Origin: Thalassobaculum_A sp040219615
GTDB taxonomy: Bacteria > Pseudomonadota > Alphaproteobacteria > Thalassobaculales > Thalassobaculaceae
Assembly: GCF_040219615.1 (NCBI RefSeq)
Contig: NZ_JAVJSE010000041.1
Location: 372,001 to 436,000 of the forward strand
DNA: 64,000 nt
Direction: 5' to 3'
Below the pieces are notes generated by a model. That model was not told the origin of the DNA and did not search any database. It saw only the letters and a program-made list of their open reading frames with translations. Below, piece after piece: positions 16,195-25,423 of the stretch (position 1 is its first letter; the number at the start of each line of letters is the position of its first letter). The position numbers and the translations under genes were made by a program.

Positions 16195-19037
16195 TCCGTC
16201 GTGTCCCCCTGATCCGGGCCGGCCCCATCGTCGCGGGCTCCGTCATCGCCGGCCCCGCTGCCCTCGGGACCGCTGCCCTCGGGACCGCTGCCGCCGGCAC
16301 CGTCCGTGCCGACGGCGTCGCCGTTCTCGTCGTCGCTGCTCTCGCTGTCGCCGTTCTCGCCGACCAGGGACACCGAGACAACCTTCTCCTCGTCGTCGCC
16401 GCCGACCCGGAACAGCAGCACGCCCTGGGTCTTGCGCGCCGCCACCCGGATATCGTCGACCGGGCAGCGGATGACCTGACCGCCGTTGGTCACCAGCATG
16501 ATCTGGTCGCTCGGCGTCACCGGGAAGGCGGTGACCACCGGCCCGTTCTTGCGGGTGACGTCCATCGACGCGATGCCCTGGCCGCCGCGCCCGGTGACCC
16601 GGTATTCGTGCGCCGAGGTGCGCTTGCCGTATCCCTTCTCGGTGACCGACAGCACGAACTCCTCGCCGGCCCCGAGAATCGCGAACCGCTCCTCACTCAG
16701 CATCACCTCGGGAGCCGTTGCGTCCTCGTCGCCCTCGCCGCTGCCGCGCCGGATCCAGGCGGCCTGGCGCAGGTATACCTCGCGCTCACTCTGCTCGCCC
16801 CCCGCGACGTCCTGGTAGTCGACATGCCGCAGGATCGACATCGACACCACCGCGTCGCCCGAGGCCAGCCGGATGCCCCGGACCCCCAGGGAATCGCGGC
16901 CGCGGAACAGCCGGACATCCGCCACCGGGAACCGGATCGCCTTGCCGAGCCGGGTCGCCAGCAGCACGTCGTCGCCCTCGTTGCATGGCATGACCGCGAT
17001 CAGCCGGTCGTCGTCCTCCAGCTTCATCGCCCGCTTGCCGGCGCGGTTGATGTTCGTGAAGTCGCTGAGCGCGTTGCGCCGGACGGTGCCGGCGGCGGTC
17101 GCGAACATCACGTGCAGCCCGTCCCAGCTCGCCTCGTCCGCCGGCATCGGCATGACGGTCTGGATCCACTCGCCCTCTTCGAGCGGCAGCAGGTTCACCA
17201 TCGGCCGGCCGCGTGACTGCGGCGTGCCTTCCGGCAGGCGGTAGGTCTTGAGCTGGTAGACCTGACCGCGCGAGGTGAAGAACAGGATCGGGGCGTGGCT
17301 GTTCGCCACGAACAGCCGGTGCACCCAGTCCTCGTCGCGGGTCGCCATGCCGGCCCGGCCCTTGCCGCCGCGCTTCTGCGACCGGTAGGTGGTCAGCGGC
17401 ACCCGCTTGATGTAGCCCGAGTAGCTGACGGTGACGACCATGTCCTCGCGGGCGATCAGGTCCTCGATGTCGTGCTCGAACTCGCTTTCCTGGATCTCGG
17501 TCCGGCGATCGTTGGCCCAGGCCTCGCGGGTCTGCCGCAGTTCGTCGCGCAATACGCCCAGCAGCCGCGGGCGCGAGGTCAGGATCGCCAGGTAGTCCCT
17601 GATCCGGCCGGCGATCTCCTCCGCCTCCTCGATCAGCTTGGAACGCTCCATGCCGGTCAGGCGCTGCAGCCGCAGCTCCAGGATGGCGCGCGCCTGTGGC
17701 TCGGACAGCCGGTAGGTCCCGTCCTCGGCGACCCGGTGCCCCGGATCGTCGATGATGGCGATGAAGTCGGCGACGTCCTGGGCGTTCCAGTCGGTGTCGC
17801 ACAACCGGCGCCGGGCCTCGCCGGCGTCCGGCGACGACCGGATCAGCGCGATCACCGCGTCGAGGTTGTTGATCGCCACCATCAGGCCGGCCAGCACATG
17901 GGCGCGCTCGCGCGCCTTGTAGAGCAGGTACCGGGTGCGGCGGGTGATCACCTCCTCGCGGAACTCGACGAACGCGAAGATCACGTCGCGCAGGTTCATC
18001 TGCAGCGGCCGGCCGCGGTTCAGCGCCAGCATGTTGACGCCGAAGCTGGTCTGCAGCGGGGTGTAGCGGTAGAGCTGGTTCAGCACCACTTCGCCGATGG
18101 CGTCCCGCTTCAGCTCGACCACCACGCGCACGCCGTCGCGGTCGCTCTCGTCGCGCAGGTCGGAGATACCCTCGATGATCTTGTCGCGGACGGTTTCGCC
18201 GATCCGCTCGATCATCCGGGCCTTGTTGACCTGGTAGGGAATCTCGGTGACGACGATCGCGAAGCGGTCCTTGCGGATCTCCTCGATCTCGGCCCGGCCG
18301 CGCATGACCACCGAGCCGCGGCCGGTGTGGTAGGCCTCGCGGATGCCGGACCGGCCGAGGATCAGGCCGCCGGTCGGGAAGTCCGGCCCGGGCACGAAGG
18401 CCATCAGCTCGTCGATCGTGATGCCGGGGTTGTCCAGCATCGCCAGGCAGGCGTCGACCACCTCGCCGAGGTTGTGCGGCGGGATATTGGTCGCCATACC
18501 GACCGCGATGCCGCCGGCACCGTTGACCAGCAGGTTCGGGTACTCGGCCGGCAGCACCGAGGGCTCTTCCGTGGTCTCGTCGTAGTTCGCGACGAAGTCG
18601 ACGGTCTCCTTGTCGATGTCGCGCAGCAGGCCCTCGGCCGCCTTGGCCAGCCGGGCCTCGGTGTACCGCATGGCCGCCGGCGGATCGCCGTCCATCGAGC
18701 CGAAGTTGCCCTGGCCGTCGACCAGCGGCAGGCGCATCGAGAAGTCCTGCGCCATGCGGACCATGGCGTCGTAGATCGCGCTGTCGCCGTGCGGGTGGTA
18801 CTGGCCCATGACGTCGCCGACGATGCGCGCCGACTTGCGGTACGGCCGCGTCCAGTCGTAGCCGCCGACCTTCATGGCGTACAGGATTCGCCGGTGCACC
18901 GGTTTCAGGCCGTCCCGGACGTCGGGCAGCGCGCGGGCCACGATCACGCTCATGGCGTAATCGAGGTACGAGCGCCGCATCTCGTCTTCGATGGAGACCG
19001 GGGCGATGTCGTGATGGTCGGGCGTAATGTCGGACAA
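16191..19037 (-). CDS. gyrA: DNA gyrase subunit A
   Basis: GyrA is the breakage-reunion subunit of DNA gyrase. The 948-residue protein has the winged-helix/tower/coiled-coil core, with the active tyrosine at Tyr125 (AAMRYTE, E. coli Tyr122). The quinolone-resistance region reads HPHGDSAIYDAMVRMAQ with Ser86 and Asp90 (E. coli Ser83 and Asp87), the sensitive type. The GyrA box in the C-terminal beta-pinwheel is QKRGGKG, which marks a gyrase rather than topoisomerase IV ParC. After the pinwheel comes an acidic tail of about 60 residues containing GPEGS repeats. The ATG at 19037 is preceded by a well-formed promoter. Confidence 0.97.
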   Translation of the reverse strand: MSDITPDHHDIAPVSIEDEMRRSYLDYAMSVIVARALPDVRDGLKPVHRRILYAMKVGGYDWTRPYRKSARIVGDVMGQYHPHGDSAIYDAMVRMAQDFSMRLPLVDGQGNFGSMDGDPPAAMRYTEARLAKAAEGLLRDIDKETVDFVANYDETTEEPSVLPAEYPNLLVNGAGGIAVGMATNIPPHNLGEVVDACLAMLDNPGITIDELMAFVPGPDFPTGGLILGRSGIREAYHTGRGSVVMRGRAEIEEIRKDRFAIVVTEIPYQVNKARMIERIGETVRDKIIEGISDLRDESDRDGVRVVVELKRDAIGEVVLNQLYRYTPLQTSFGVNMLALNRGRPLQMNLRDVIFAFVEFREEVITRRTRYLLYKARERAHVLAGLMVAINNLDAVIALIRSSPDAGEARRRLCDTDWNAQDVADFIAIIDDPGHRVAEDGTYRLSEPQARAILELRLQRLTGMERSKLIEEAEEIAGRIRDYLAILTSRPRLLGVLRDELRQTREAWANDRRTEIQESEFEHDIEDLIAREDMVVTVSYSGYIKRVPLTTYRSQKRGGKGRAGMATRDEDWVHRLFVANSHAPILFFTSRGQVYQLKTYRLPEGTPQSRGRPMVNLLPLEEGEWIQTVMPMPADEASWDGLHVMFATAAGTVRRNALSDFTNINRAGKRAMKLEDDDRLIAVMPCNEGDDVLLATRLGKAIRFPVADVRLFRGRDSLGVRGIRLASGDAVVSMSILRHVDYQDVAGGEQSEREVYLRQAAWIRRGSGEGDEDATAPEVMLSEERFAILGAGEEFVLSVTEKGYGKRTSAHEYRVTGRGGQGIASMDVTRKNGPVVTAFPVTPSDQIMLVTNGGQVIRCPVDDIRVAARKTQGVLLFRVGGDDEEKVVSVSLVGENGDSESSDDENGDAVGTDGAGGSGPEGSGPEGSGAGDDGARDDGAGPDQGDTTE
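16257..16286 (-). repeat. Two 15-base tandem repeats in the gyrA tail
   Basis: The unit GCTGCCCTCGGGACC (given on the + strand) occurs twice in perfect tandem at 16257-16271 and 16272-16286, with the beginning of a third copy. It keeps the reading frame and encodes repeated GPEGS in the unconserved acidic tail of GyrA. Slippage would change the tail length without frameshift. Confidence 0.85.
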
Positions 19038-19120
19038 CCGAGGGGTTCCGGATCAGGTGGCTGTGGACGGCCTGGAACGGCCTTCGCGGCGCCGAATCGG
19101 GCACCGCCGCACTCTGCGAA

Positions 19121-19149
19121 AACTTAGCAGAGCGGCGACGATGCGGCAA
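19121..19149 (-). promoter_or_regulatory. Promoter of gyrA-coaD
   Basis: On the reverse strand TTGCCG (19149-19144) and TAAGTT (19126-19121) are separated by 17 bases. The predicted start is about 75 bases before the gyrA ATG. Sequence match and position make it the likely main promoter of the gyrA-coaD operon. The rest of 19038-19225 shows nothing else. Confidence 0.55.
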
Positions 19150-19225
19150 TGTTGCGGCGCCGAAATCACGGACCTGGAGCGACGGCCACCCCGGGGGCCC
19201 GGCCGAGCGTCCCGGAACCGCGCGA

Positions 19226-20956
19226 TCAGGCGGTTTCGACAGGCGCCATTGGCGGCAGCCGGCGGGACGGATCGAACCACACGGTCGCCGTGGTGCCTGT
19301 GCCGACGGTGGACCGGATGCCGAGCTCGCCGCCGTGCATCTCCACCAGTGCCTTGGCGATGTTCAGACCCAGTCCGGAACCCTCGCCGTCGCGCGTTGTC
19401 GTCGCCCGAACCTGGCCGAAAAGCTGGAAGACCCGCTCCAGGTCGTCCTCCGACATGCCGCACCCGGTGTCGGAGATCTCGATGGCGATGCCGTCGGCGC
19501 CGTCCCGCACCCGGACCGTGACGAGGCCGCCGCCGTCGGTGAACTTGACGGCGTTCGACAGCAGGTTCAGCAGGATCTGCTTAAGCGCCCGGGTGTCGAC
19601 GAGCAGGCGGACCGACGACGGTGCATGGTCGACAGCGATCCGCTTCGCCTCGATCTTCGGTGCCAGCAGCCCGAGGCATTGCTCGACGATCGGATCGACC
19701 TCGGTCGGCTCCTCCTTCAGTTCGTGCCGGCCGGCCTCGATTCGCGACAGGTCCAGGATGTCGTTGATCAGCGACCGCAGGTGGTTGCCGCTGTCGTGGA
19801 TCATGCGACCGTAGTCGCGATAGCGCGGAACGGAGTTCGGCCCGTACAGTTCGAGGGCGATGATCTCGGAGAAACCGAGGATCGCGTTCAGCGGTGTTCG
19901 CAGCTCGTGGCTCATCCGCGCCAGGAAGTCGGACTTGGCGGCATTGGCCCGGGCCGCCTCGGCGAGCGCGCTCTGCATGGCGGCAGTCGAGGCCTTCAGC
20001 GCCCGGGTCTGGCTCTCCAGCTGCTGGTGACTGCTTGCCAGCTCCGCCGTCGAGCGTCGGGCCCGCCTGACGATCAGGACCATCAGCAGGCCGGCCAGCA
20101 GCGCGATGCCCGCCAGCGACGGCGCCAGCTCGAGGATCAGCGCGGTGCCGGGCCGCTCCCCGGCCCACGCCAGGCGCGCGATGTCCCGACCGTCGATCGT
20201 CCGCAGCAGCACCGAGTCGGGGAGATCCTCGGACGCCGCGACCAACCGCGTGCCGGGCAGCAGGTACAGGTCCTCGAAGCGGCTCAGCATCGCTGCGTCC
20301 ATCCGGCGCACGAACACCAGGACGACCGGCGCGCCCGCATGCAGCGGAACCGGGCGCTCGTCCTCCCACTTGATGACCGCTGCGACAGCGATCGCCGGAA
20401 CGCCGTCCAGCTCCAGGTAGGTGGTCACGGTGCCGGAGACGGCGCCGGGCTCGCCGGCTGTCCCGACGGCCCTCGACACCAGGTCCGGCAGTTCGGCGGA
20501 CAGTCGGCTGAGCAGGCCGTCGCCCCGGACCTCGCCGTCCATGGAACCGAAGATCAGGCGGAGGTTGCCGTCGAGCGCCAGGGTGGCGCTCATCCCGAGG
20601 CTGTCATTGGCCCAGGCCCCCACATTGTCGTCCGCCCAGGCCGGGTCGAATGTTGCGACCAGGTGACCGGCGGCGTCGTTCCAGAACGTGTAGTCGCCCA
20701 CGATGCCGGCGATCTGCTCGGCCTCGACCCGAAGCGCGCTGCCCGCGAGGTGCTGCGCCGATTCGACGGCAAGCCGGTTCTGGCTGTGGGCGGCGATCGC
20801 CACCAGCGCCAGGATCAGCACGACCACCCCGAGCCCGAGCAGCATGATCGGCGCGATGACGTGCCGGAACGCCGCGCGCTGCAGTCCGAGGGACGGCGCG
20901 CGGTCGGGTCCGGTACTGCCCGGCAGGTCAGGAACTGGATGGACGTTCAAAACCAT
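19226..20956 (-). CDS. CHASE4-like sensor histidine kinase, orphan
   Basis: A 576-residue membrane kinase. One membrane segment (about 32-56) precedes a periplasmic domain of about 215 residues beginning near GDYTFWNDAAGHLV (88-101), which fits the start of CHASE4 sensor domains. A second membrane segment spans about 273-297. A coiled coil leads to the H box MSHELRTPLNAILGF with His350. N, G1 and G2 boxes follow: LLNLLSNAVKF, DTGCGM and GSGLGL. The ATG at 20956 was chosen because the open frame upstream overlaps the methyltransferase gene and shows no domain. No response regulator is adjacent; the ligand is unknown. Confidence 0.86.
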   Translation of the reverse strand: MVLNVHPVPDLPGSTGPDRAPSLGLQRAAFRHVIAPIMLLGLGVVVLILALVAIAAHSQNRLAVESAQHLAGSALRVEAEQIAGIVGDYTFWNDAAGHLVATFDPAWADDNVGAWANDSLGMSATLALDGNLRLIFGSMDGEVRGDGLLSRLSAELPDLVSRAVGTAGEPGAVSGTVTTYLELDGVPAIAVAAVIKWEDERPVPLHAGAPVVLVFVRRMDAAMLSRFEDLYLLPGTRLVAASEDLPDSVLLRTIDGRDIARLAWAGERPGTALILELAPSLAGIALLAGLLMVLIVRRARRSTAELASSHQQLESQTRALKASTAAMQSALAEAARANAAKSDFLARMSHELRTPLNAILGFSEIIALELYGPNSVPRYRDYGRMIHDSGNHLRSLINDILDLSRIEAGRHELKEEPTEVDPIVEQCLGLLAPKIEAKRIAVDHAPSSVRLLVDTRALKQILLNLLSNAVKFTDGGGLVTVRVRDGADGIAIEISDTGCGMSEDDLERVFQLFGQVRATTTRDGEGSGLGLNIAKALVEMHGGELGIRSTVGTGTTATVWFDPSRRLPPMAPVETA

Positions 20957-21012
20957 GGATAGGTGATACAGGCCATGCAGTAAACGACTCGCTAATGCGC
21001 AAGCCGTGCCCG

Positions 21013-21876
21013 TCAGGGCCGGCGGGCCGAAAACGACAGACTGAGCGGCAAGGTCACCGCGAACCCCTCGGGCCAGCGGTACTGGCCGTGCGCGCCCGGC
21101 ACCAGGACCGGCAGCAGCTTCCAGGCGATCTCTTCGTGCTCGTGCAGCCAGTCCAGCCGCAGCCCGGCGCCGATCACCGCGTTCACGATATCGGAGACGC
21201 TGTGCTCCCACTCGTAGCTGCGCTGATTGCGGATCTCGGCACTCGGGTCGGCATAGTCGGTGGTGACCAGGTTCGTCGTCGGTGCCGCCCGGTGGAAGTA
21301 CGGATAGTGCAGCCGCAGCGTGCCGGCCGGCAGCGCGGCCGCCTCGGTGGAATCGTCGAACACCCTGGCCGCCGGATGGGCGTCGCAGAAATAGAACCGG
21401 CCGCCCGGCTTCAGGAAATGCGCCGCCACCTTCGCCCAGCCGGCGAGGTCCGGCAGCCAGCAGATCGTGCCCCAGGTCACGTAGACCAGATCGAACCGCC
21501 CGTCGATCAGGTCCGGGGCGGCGTACAAATCGCCTTCGACGAACCGGGCGTCGAGTCCGAGTTCCGTTGCCAGCGCCCGCGCCGCTGCCACCGCCTCAGG
21601 CGAGAAGTCGAGTCCGGTCACCCGCGCCCCGCGCTGCGCCAGGATCAGGCTGTCGACCCCGAAATGGCACTGCAGGTGCAGGACGTCGAGCCCGTCGACC
21701 GGGCCGAGCTCGGACTCCTCGATGGCATGCAGCCGTCGTTCGCCCCGCCGCAGCGCATCGACGTCGTAGCCGTCGGGGCCGGTCGAGGCGACGTGGATGC
21801 CGACCAAACCGTCCCAGAACGCGCGGTTGGCGGCCAGGTAGTCGCGATCGCCCGGCCCGTCTTGTTCCTGTCCCAC
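21013..21876 (-). CDS. Class I SAM-dependent methyltransferase
   Basis: A 287-residue methyltransferase, last gene of a four-gene operon. Motif I is VLHLQCHFGVDSLILA (SAM site with the glycine-rich turn altered to CHFG), followed by GLDFSPEAVAAAR and a post-I FVEGDLY. VYVTWGTICWLPDL and HFLKPGGRFYF complete the fold. The GTG start at 21876 overlaps the last base of the upstream TAG, and a GGGGAGGG ribosome site lies just before it. The substrate is unknown; operon position suggests an amino-sugar or ligated product made by the upstream enzymes. Confidence 0.82.
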   Translation of the reverse strand: MGQEQDGPGDRDYLAANRAFWDGLVGIHVASTGPDGYDVDALRRGERRLHAIEESELGPVDGLDVLHLQCHFGVDSLILAQRGARVTGLDFSPEAVAAARALATELGLDARFVEGDLYAAPDLIDGRFDLVYVTWGTICWLPDLAGWAKVAAHFLKPGGRFYFCDAHPAARVFDDSTEAAALPAGTLRLHYPYFHRAAPTTNLVTTDYADPSAEIRNQRSYEWEHSVSDIVNAVIGAGLRLDWLHEHEEIAWKLLPVLVPGAHGQYRWPEGFAVTLPLSLSFSARRP

Positions 21877-23033
21877 TATCCCTCCCCGGCGCCGTCGAGA
21901 ACCCGGCCCAGGCACGCCACCACATAGTCGACGTCCTCGAAGGACAGCGCAGCGTGCAGCGGCAGGCCGACCACCCGGGCGGCCAGTCGGTCGGTCGCCG
22001 TCAGTGCCTCGCGCGCGGCGCCGGCGAATGCCGGGGCACGGTGGCAGCCGTCGCCCCACCAGCGCCGCGCCTGGACCCCGTGGCGCGCCAGTCCATCGAC
22101 GGTGCGCACAGCATCCGCGGCGGCCAATTCGACCACGTAGGTGGAGGTCACGACGCCGACGGCCGGGGCCGGCCGGGTCACCGCCAGCCCGGCCCGCTCC
22201 AGCGCACGGTCATAGGCCGACATCCGGGCGGCCAGGACCGACCGGGTCTCCGGCCAGGCCTCTAGCGCCGCCAGCCCGATCACCGAGCGGTGTTCGTCGA
22301 GCTTGCCGTTGAGTCCCGGTATCCGGGCAACGCGACCGGCGTCCATCCCGAGATTGATGGTCGCGCGCAATCGCCAGCCGAGTTCGGCCGTCGGGCACAG
22401 CGCCGCGCCCCCCTCGCCGATCGCGAACCCCTTGGTGGCGTGGAAGCTCACCACGCTGACCAGCGGCGAGTCGGTCCAGCTGTCGAAGCCTGCGGCGGCG
22501 TCGACCACCACGGGCAGCCTCGACCGCTGCTGGAATGCCGCCCATCCGGGAACGTCGATGCGGCTGCCGAACGGCGCCACCATCAGGACCGCTGTGACCC
22601 GGCCCGGCGCCTTCGCGAGCCGCCCGGTCAAGCGCTCGGGATCCAGTTGCCAGGTCACGGGATCGACGTCCAGGAAGTATGGCTGCAGTCCGGCTATGCG
22701 AACCGCAGCGGCGGTCGCCGCGTGGGTCCACGCCGGCATCGCGCACAGCCCGCCGTCACCGGCCACGGCCATCAGTGCGGCCGCCAGGCCCGCGGTGGCA
22801 CTGGTGACCGCGCAGACATGATCGACCGGAACGCCGAGACGCTCGGCGAGCCGGGCCTCGAACAGCATCGAGAACGGCCCGAAGTTGGTGAAGGTCCCGG
22901 ATGCGTGGACGGCCTCCATCCGGTCCCGCAACAGCGCAACCGGCGGCATCGACGGCACGAAAAGCGCCACCTCCCGCTGCGGCGGTGCAGACGGGGATGC
23001 GGCCTCTAGCCTCGCCAACTCATCGAAGATCAC
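21876..23033 (-). CDS. DegT/DnrJ/EryC1/StrS family aminotransferase
   Basis: A PLP-dependent sugar aminotransferase fold of 385 residues from GTG 23033, which overlaps the upstream stop as GTGA. The PLP lysine is Lys201 in SFHATKGFAIGEGGAAL, preceded by the aspartate of PVVVDAAAGFDSW. The stretch AMPAWTHAATAAAVRIAG corresponds to the usual P-A-F-T-F-V-A-T-A-N-A segment. Relatives transfer amino groups to nucleotide-linked keto-sugars or dehydrate them. An upstream GTG at 23075 is possible (399 residues) but would overlap the ATP-grasp gene by 46 bases. It is the third gene of the operon starting at 25368. Confidence 0.82.
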   Translation of the reverse strand: MIFDELARLEAASPSAPPQREVALFVPSMPPVALLRDRMEAVHASGTFTNFGPFSMLFEARLAERLGVPVDHVCAVTSATAGLAAALMAVAGDGGLCAMPAWTHAATAAAVRIAGLQPYFLDVDPVTWQLDPERLTGRLAKAPGRVTAVLMVAPFGSRIDVPGWAAFQQRSRLPVVVDAAAGFDSWTDSPLVSVVSFHATKGFAIGEGGAALCPTAELGWRLRATINLGMDAGRVARIPGLNGKLDEHRSVIGLAALEAWPETRSVLAARMSAYDRALERAGLAVTRPAPAVGVVTSTYVVELAAADAVRTVDGLARHGVQARRWWGDGCHRAPAFAGAAREALTATDRLAARVVGLPLHAALSFEDVDYVVACLGRVLDGAGEG

Positions 23034-24121
23034 GACACGACCCGATCGTCGAACGCGCGTGGGATTGTCTGCCACTCGACGCTATCGGCCGTGACTTTAG
23101 ATGCCACTGCGGCCGGACCGCCGAACATTTCGAGGACAATCCTCGATTGATTCAGGCCGAGGCCCACGAACCCGAGCGCACTGCCGCCGATCCGCGCCAG
23201 CATCTCGAAGAACACCAGCGCTCCGTTGTCGTCGACCCGTCCTTGCAGGGCAAACGGTCCGACGTATCCCTCGCAATGCAGTTCCGCGGCGACCCGCTGT
23301 GCGGCTTCGTGGTCCACCGCATCGACGGGGCATCTCGTCAAGCGAAACGGACGGCCGTATCTGTGAACGACGTCGACCTTGACCACATGGTCGAGCCTAC
23401 CGTCGCGCCCGACCAGGCCGCGCAGCGCGATCAGTGCTGTAAACCCTGAACTCTGTACGAACGGCACGCCGAAACGCGGGTCCGGCAGGTTGGCGACGAA
23501 GTCCGGCGGCGGCGAGATGAACGGTTGAATGACGAAGTCACCATGCAGCGCGCAGGAGCGCAACTGCTCGTCGTCGAGTACGATGTACACACCCTTGGTC
23601 CCGGACCCGACGCGGGGCTTCGCGATCAGCGGGAATCCGTATCGGCCGGCGAGTTCCAGAGCGCCATCGAATGTCCACGCCGTCGCGGGGATCGGCAATC
23701 GGCACCGCTCCATGAAGCCTTTCATCAGCACCTTGTCGCTCATCGCATTGGCCAGAGCGACGGAGCCAACCAGCAGCGGCGCTCCGAGCACCGGGTCGTC
23801 CGCCTTGACCTTCGCCAGCCCGGGCATGTCCGCGTCACGGCAGGGGAACGCCACGATCGGGCGGTGGACCCGCAAGGCCTCAGCGACGTCGCGCACGAAC
23901 GAGGCAACGTCGATCGACGGCGCCACCTGGACGATGACGTCGCACTGCCGCGCCGACCTCGTCGTCGGATCGGTTGTCGTGCCAACGATCAGGAGGCGAT
24001 CCCGGCAATCTGCGAGACTTGCCAGAATCCCTTCGGACACCTCCCCGCCGACCGACACCAGCATGACCGTCGACCGTCCCGGCCCGGCCGGCGGCAGACC
24101 TCGCAATGACGGTGGCGTCAT
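23030..24121 (-). CDS. ATP-grasp family ligase
   Basis: A 363-residue protein of the ATP-grasp superfamily, which forms acyl-phosphate intermediates and joins carboxylates to amines. Visible elements are the central-domain start MSDKVLMKGFMERCRLPIPAT, the lysine strand FPLIAKPRVGSGTKGV and the metal-binding segment VFFEMLARIGGSALGF (E and N-like positions near the end). The N-terminal third is a nucleotide-fold pre-ATP-grasp domain (LLIVGTTTDP). It overlaps the upstream gene by 4 bases (ATGA) and the downstream aminotransferase by 4. The amine and acid substrates cannot be read from the sequence. Confidence 0.8.
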   Translation of the reverse strand: MTPPSLRGLPPAGPGRSTVMLVSVGGEVSEGILASLADCRDRLLIVGTTTDPTTRSARQCDVIVQVAPSIDVASFVRDVAEALRVHRPIVAFPCRDADMPGLAKVKADDPVLGAPLLVGSVALANAMSDKVLMKGFMERCRLPIPATAWTFDGALELAGRYGFPLIAKPRVGSGTKGVYIVLDDEQLRSCALHGDFVIQPFISPPPDFVANLPDPRFGVPFVQSSGFTALIALRGLVGRDGRLDHVVKVDVVHRYGRPFRLTRCPVDAVDHEAAQRVAAELHCEGYVGPFALQGRVDDNGALVFFEMLARIGGSALGFVGLGLNQSRIVLEMFGGPAAVASKVTADSVEWQTIPRAFDDRVVS

Positions 24122-25368
24122 GAGGCAGAGGCCGGCGTTATCGGATCACCAATGTCCAGAATCGGTCCGAACAGGCGTCTGACGTTGTCGCGGTTCGAGA
24201 ACTCCACGCGCACTTGCCGGCGCCCGGCATCGGCAATCATCTGAAATGCTGCCGGGGACTCGCGGGCAATAACGAGAGTAGTTTCCAGGTCCGCAAAGGC
24301 CCGGTCGAACGGACGGTAGTGAAGCCCAGGTTCGAAATGCCGATCCATTGCCGGAGTCTGAAGGGACAGCGACACAGCGCCAGCTGCCATGGCCCAGTAT
24401 ACGCGCTCGCTGACTGCACCGACACAGAAGTTTGGCGGCGCGGCTACCACGAGCCGGGCGCGCAACATCAGGTCGACGACCTGGGCGTGGGTCCGGTGCC
24501 CGAGCACTTCGGCCCGACGGTCCGTCGGGGAGTCGGGCAGTCGGCTGTCGTCGCCGACCACGATGACCCCCTCATGCGCGACGAGCAGGTCGGCGAGGCG
24601 GCAGCGGAAACGCGCGTTCGCGTGCCGGTTGGCGAGATCTAGCAGTGCACGGCCCAGACCGTGGTAGGGAACGAGTTCGTCGCCACGGGCCCGGAAGACG
24701 TCCTCCGCGACCCGCCACGCCGGCCGGCTCGGCTCCGCCAGCAAGGCATCCGACAGATCCCGGACGGTCTGGAGCCGATCCGGCAACAGGGCCCTGGTGT
24801 ATTGCTCGATACTTTCAGCGCGATACACCGACCCGACGAAGAGAAACGGAATATCCCGTTCCTGCAGCGACCTGCCCGCAGCATCCCGGTCGATGCCGCT
24901 ATCGTCGTAACGACCGGGGTGATAGTGCGGCGCCCGCGCTCCGATGCCGATCCGTTCGAGGTACTCGCCGCAGTGCAGGTCCCGGACGCTGACAGTCGCA
25001 GCATGGCGCAAGCCCTCCAGCCCGCCGAGATAGCGGCGAACGAATGGCGGATCCGTCAGCCTGTAGAGAATCGGCGAGTTGACCAGATCGAGGAGTTCGA
25101 CGTTCCAACGGTCGGGGCCGTCGACCAGTTGCGAGCCAGCAACCGCGTACACCGCGTCGAACCGACGGCCAAGCAGTCTCCGTAATCCGGTGGCGCCTTC
25201 GGTCCAGGTATCGAACACCTCGACCGCGACGGCGTAGTGTCTCAACCCGTCGATCAGCGCGCGGGTCCCGGCATTCACGACATTGTTGATCTCGCGCGGG
25301 CACAACACCGCGATTCGGGGACTTTCCGCTGCCTTCGGCCGGACTCCGGCGATTTGTGAAACCGACAT
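24118..25368 (-). CDS. Glycosyltransferase-like protein (GT-B, CgeB-like)
   Basis: A 416-residue protein with the layout of a GT-B glycosyltransferase. An N-terminal Rossmann-like half starts IAVLCPREINNVVNAGTRALIDGL. The C-terminal half contains RARLVVAAPPNFCVGAVSERVYWAMAAGAV, whose SERVYWAMAAGAVSLS corresponds to the donor-binding E-x-x-A-x-G segment. GYHPGRYDD-like and FLFVGSVYRAES segments resemble CgeB-type proteins. It lacks a clear EX7E motif, so activity is uncertain. It is the first gene of the 21-25.4 kb operon, with a weak ribosome site before the ATG at 25368. Confidence 0.7.
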   Translation of the reverse strand: MSVSQIAGVRPKAAESPRIAVLCPREINNVVNAGTRALIDGLRHYAVAVEVFDTWTEGATGLRRLLGRRFDAVYAVAGSQLVDGPDRWNVELLDLVNSPILYRLTDPPFVRRYLGGLEGLRHAATVSVRDLHCGEYLERIGIGARAPHYHPGRYDDSGIDRDAAGRSLQERDIPFLFVGSVYRAESIEQYTRALLPDRLQTVRDLSDALLAEPSRPAWRVAEDVFRARGDELVPYHGLGRALLDLANRHANARFRCRLADLLVAHEGVIVVGDDSRLPDSPTDRRAEVLGHRTHAQVVDLMLRARLVVAAPPNFCVGAVSERVYWAMAAGAVSLSLQTPAMDRHFEPGLHYRPFDRAFADLETTLVIARESPAAFQMIADAGRRQVRVEFSNRDNVRRLFGPILDIGDPITPASAS

Positions 25369-25396
25369 TGCCGACTACGCCAACCATTGAGCGCCC

Positions 25397-25414
25397 GGCC
25401 GGACAGTCCCGGCC
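25397..25414 (-). terminator. GC hairpin after ssb, without T-run
   Basis: GGCCGG and CCGGCC form a perfect 6-base stem around a 6-base loop, 10 bases after the ssb stop. No run of T follows on the reverse strand, so it is at best a weak terminator or attenuator. The glycosyltransferase-like gene starts 29 bases further on. Confidence 0.35.
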
Positions 25415-25423
25415 TGCAGTCAG

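Noticed and set aside
16176..19127. Long open frames opposite gyrA on the + strand
   Set aside because: Their translations are low-complexity His/Asp/Gln/Arg-rich shadows of a clear gyrA; no domain or ribosome site.
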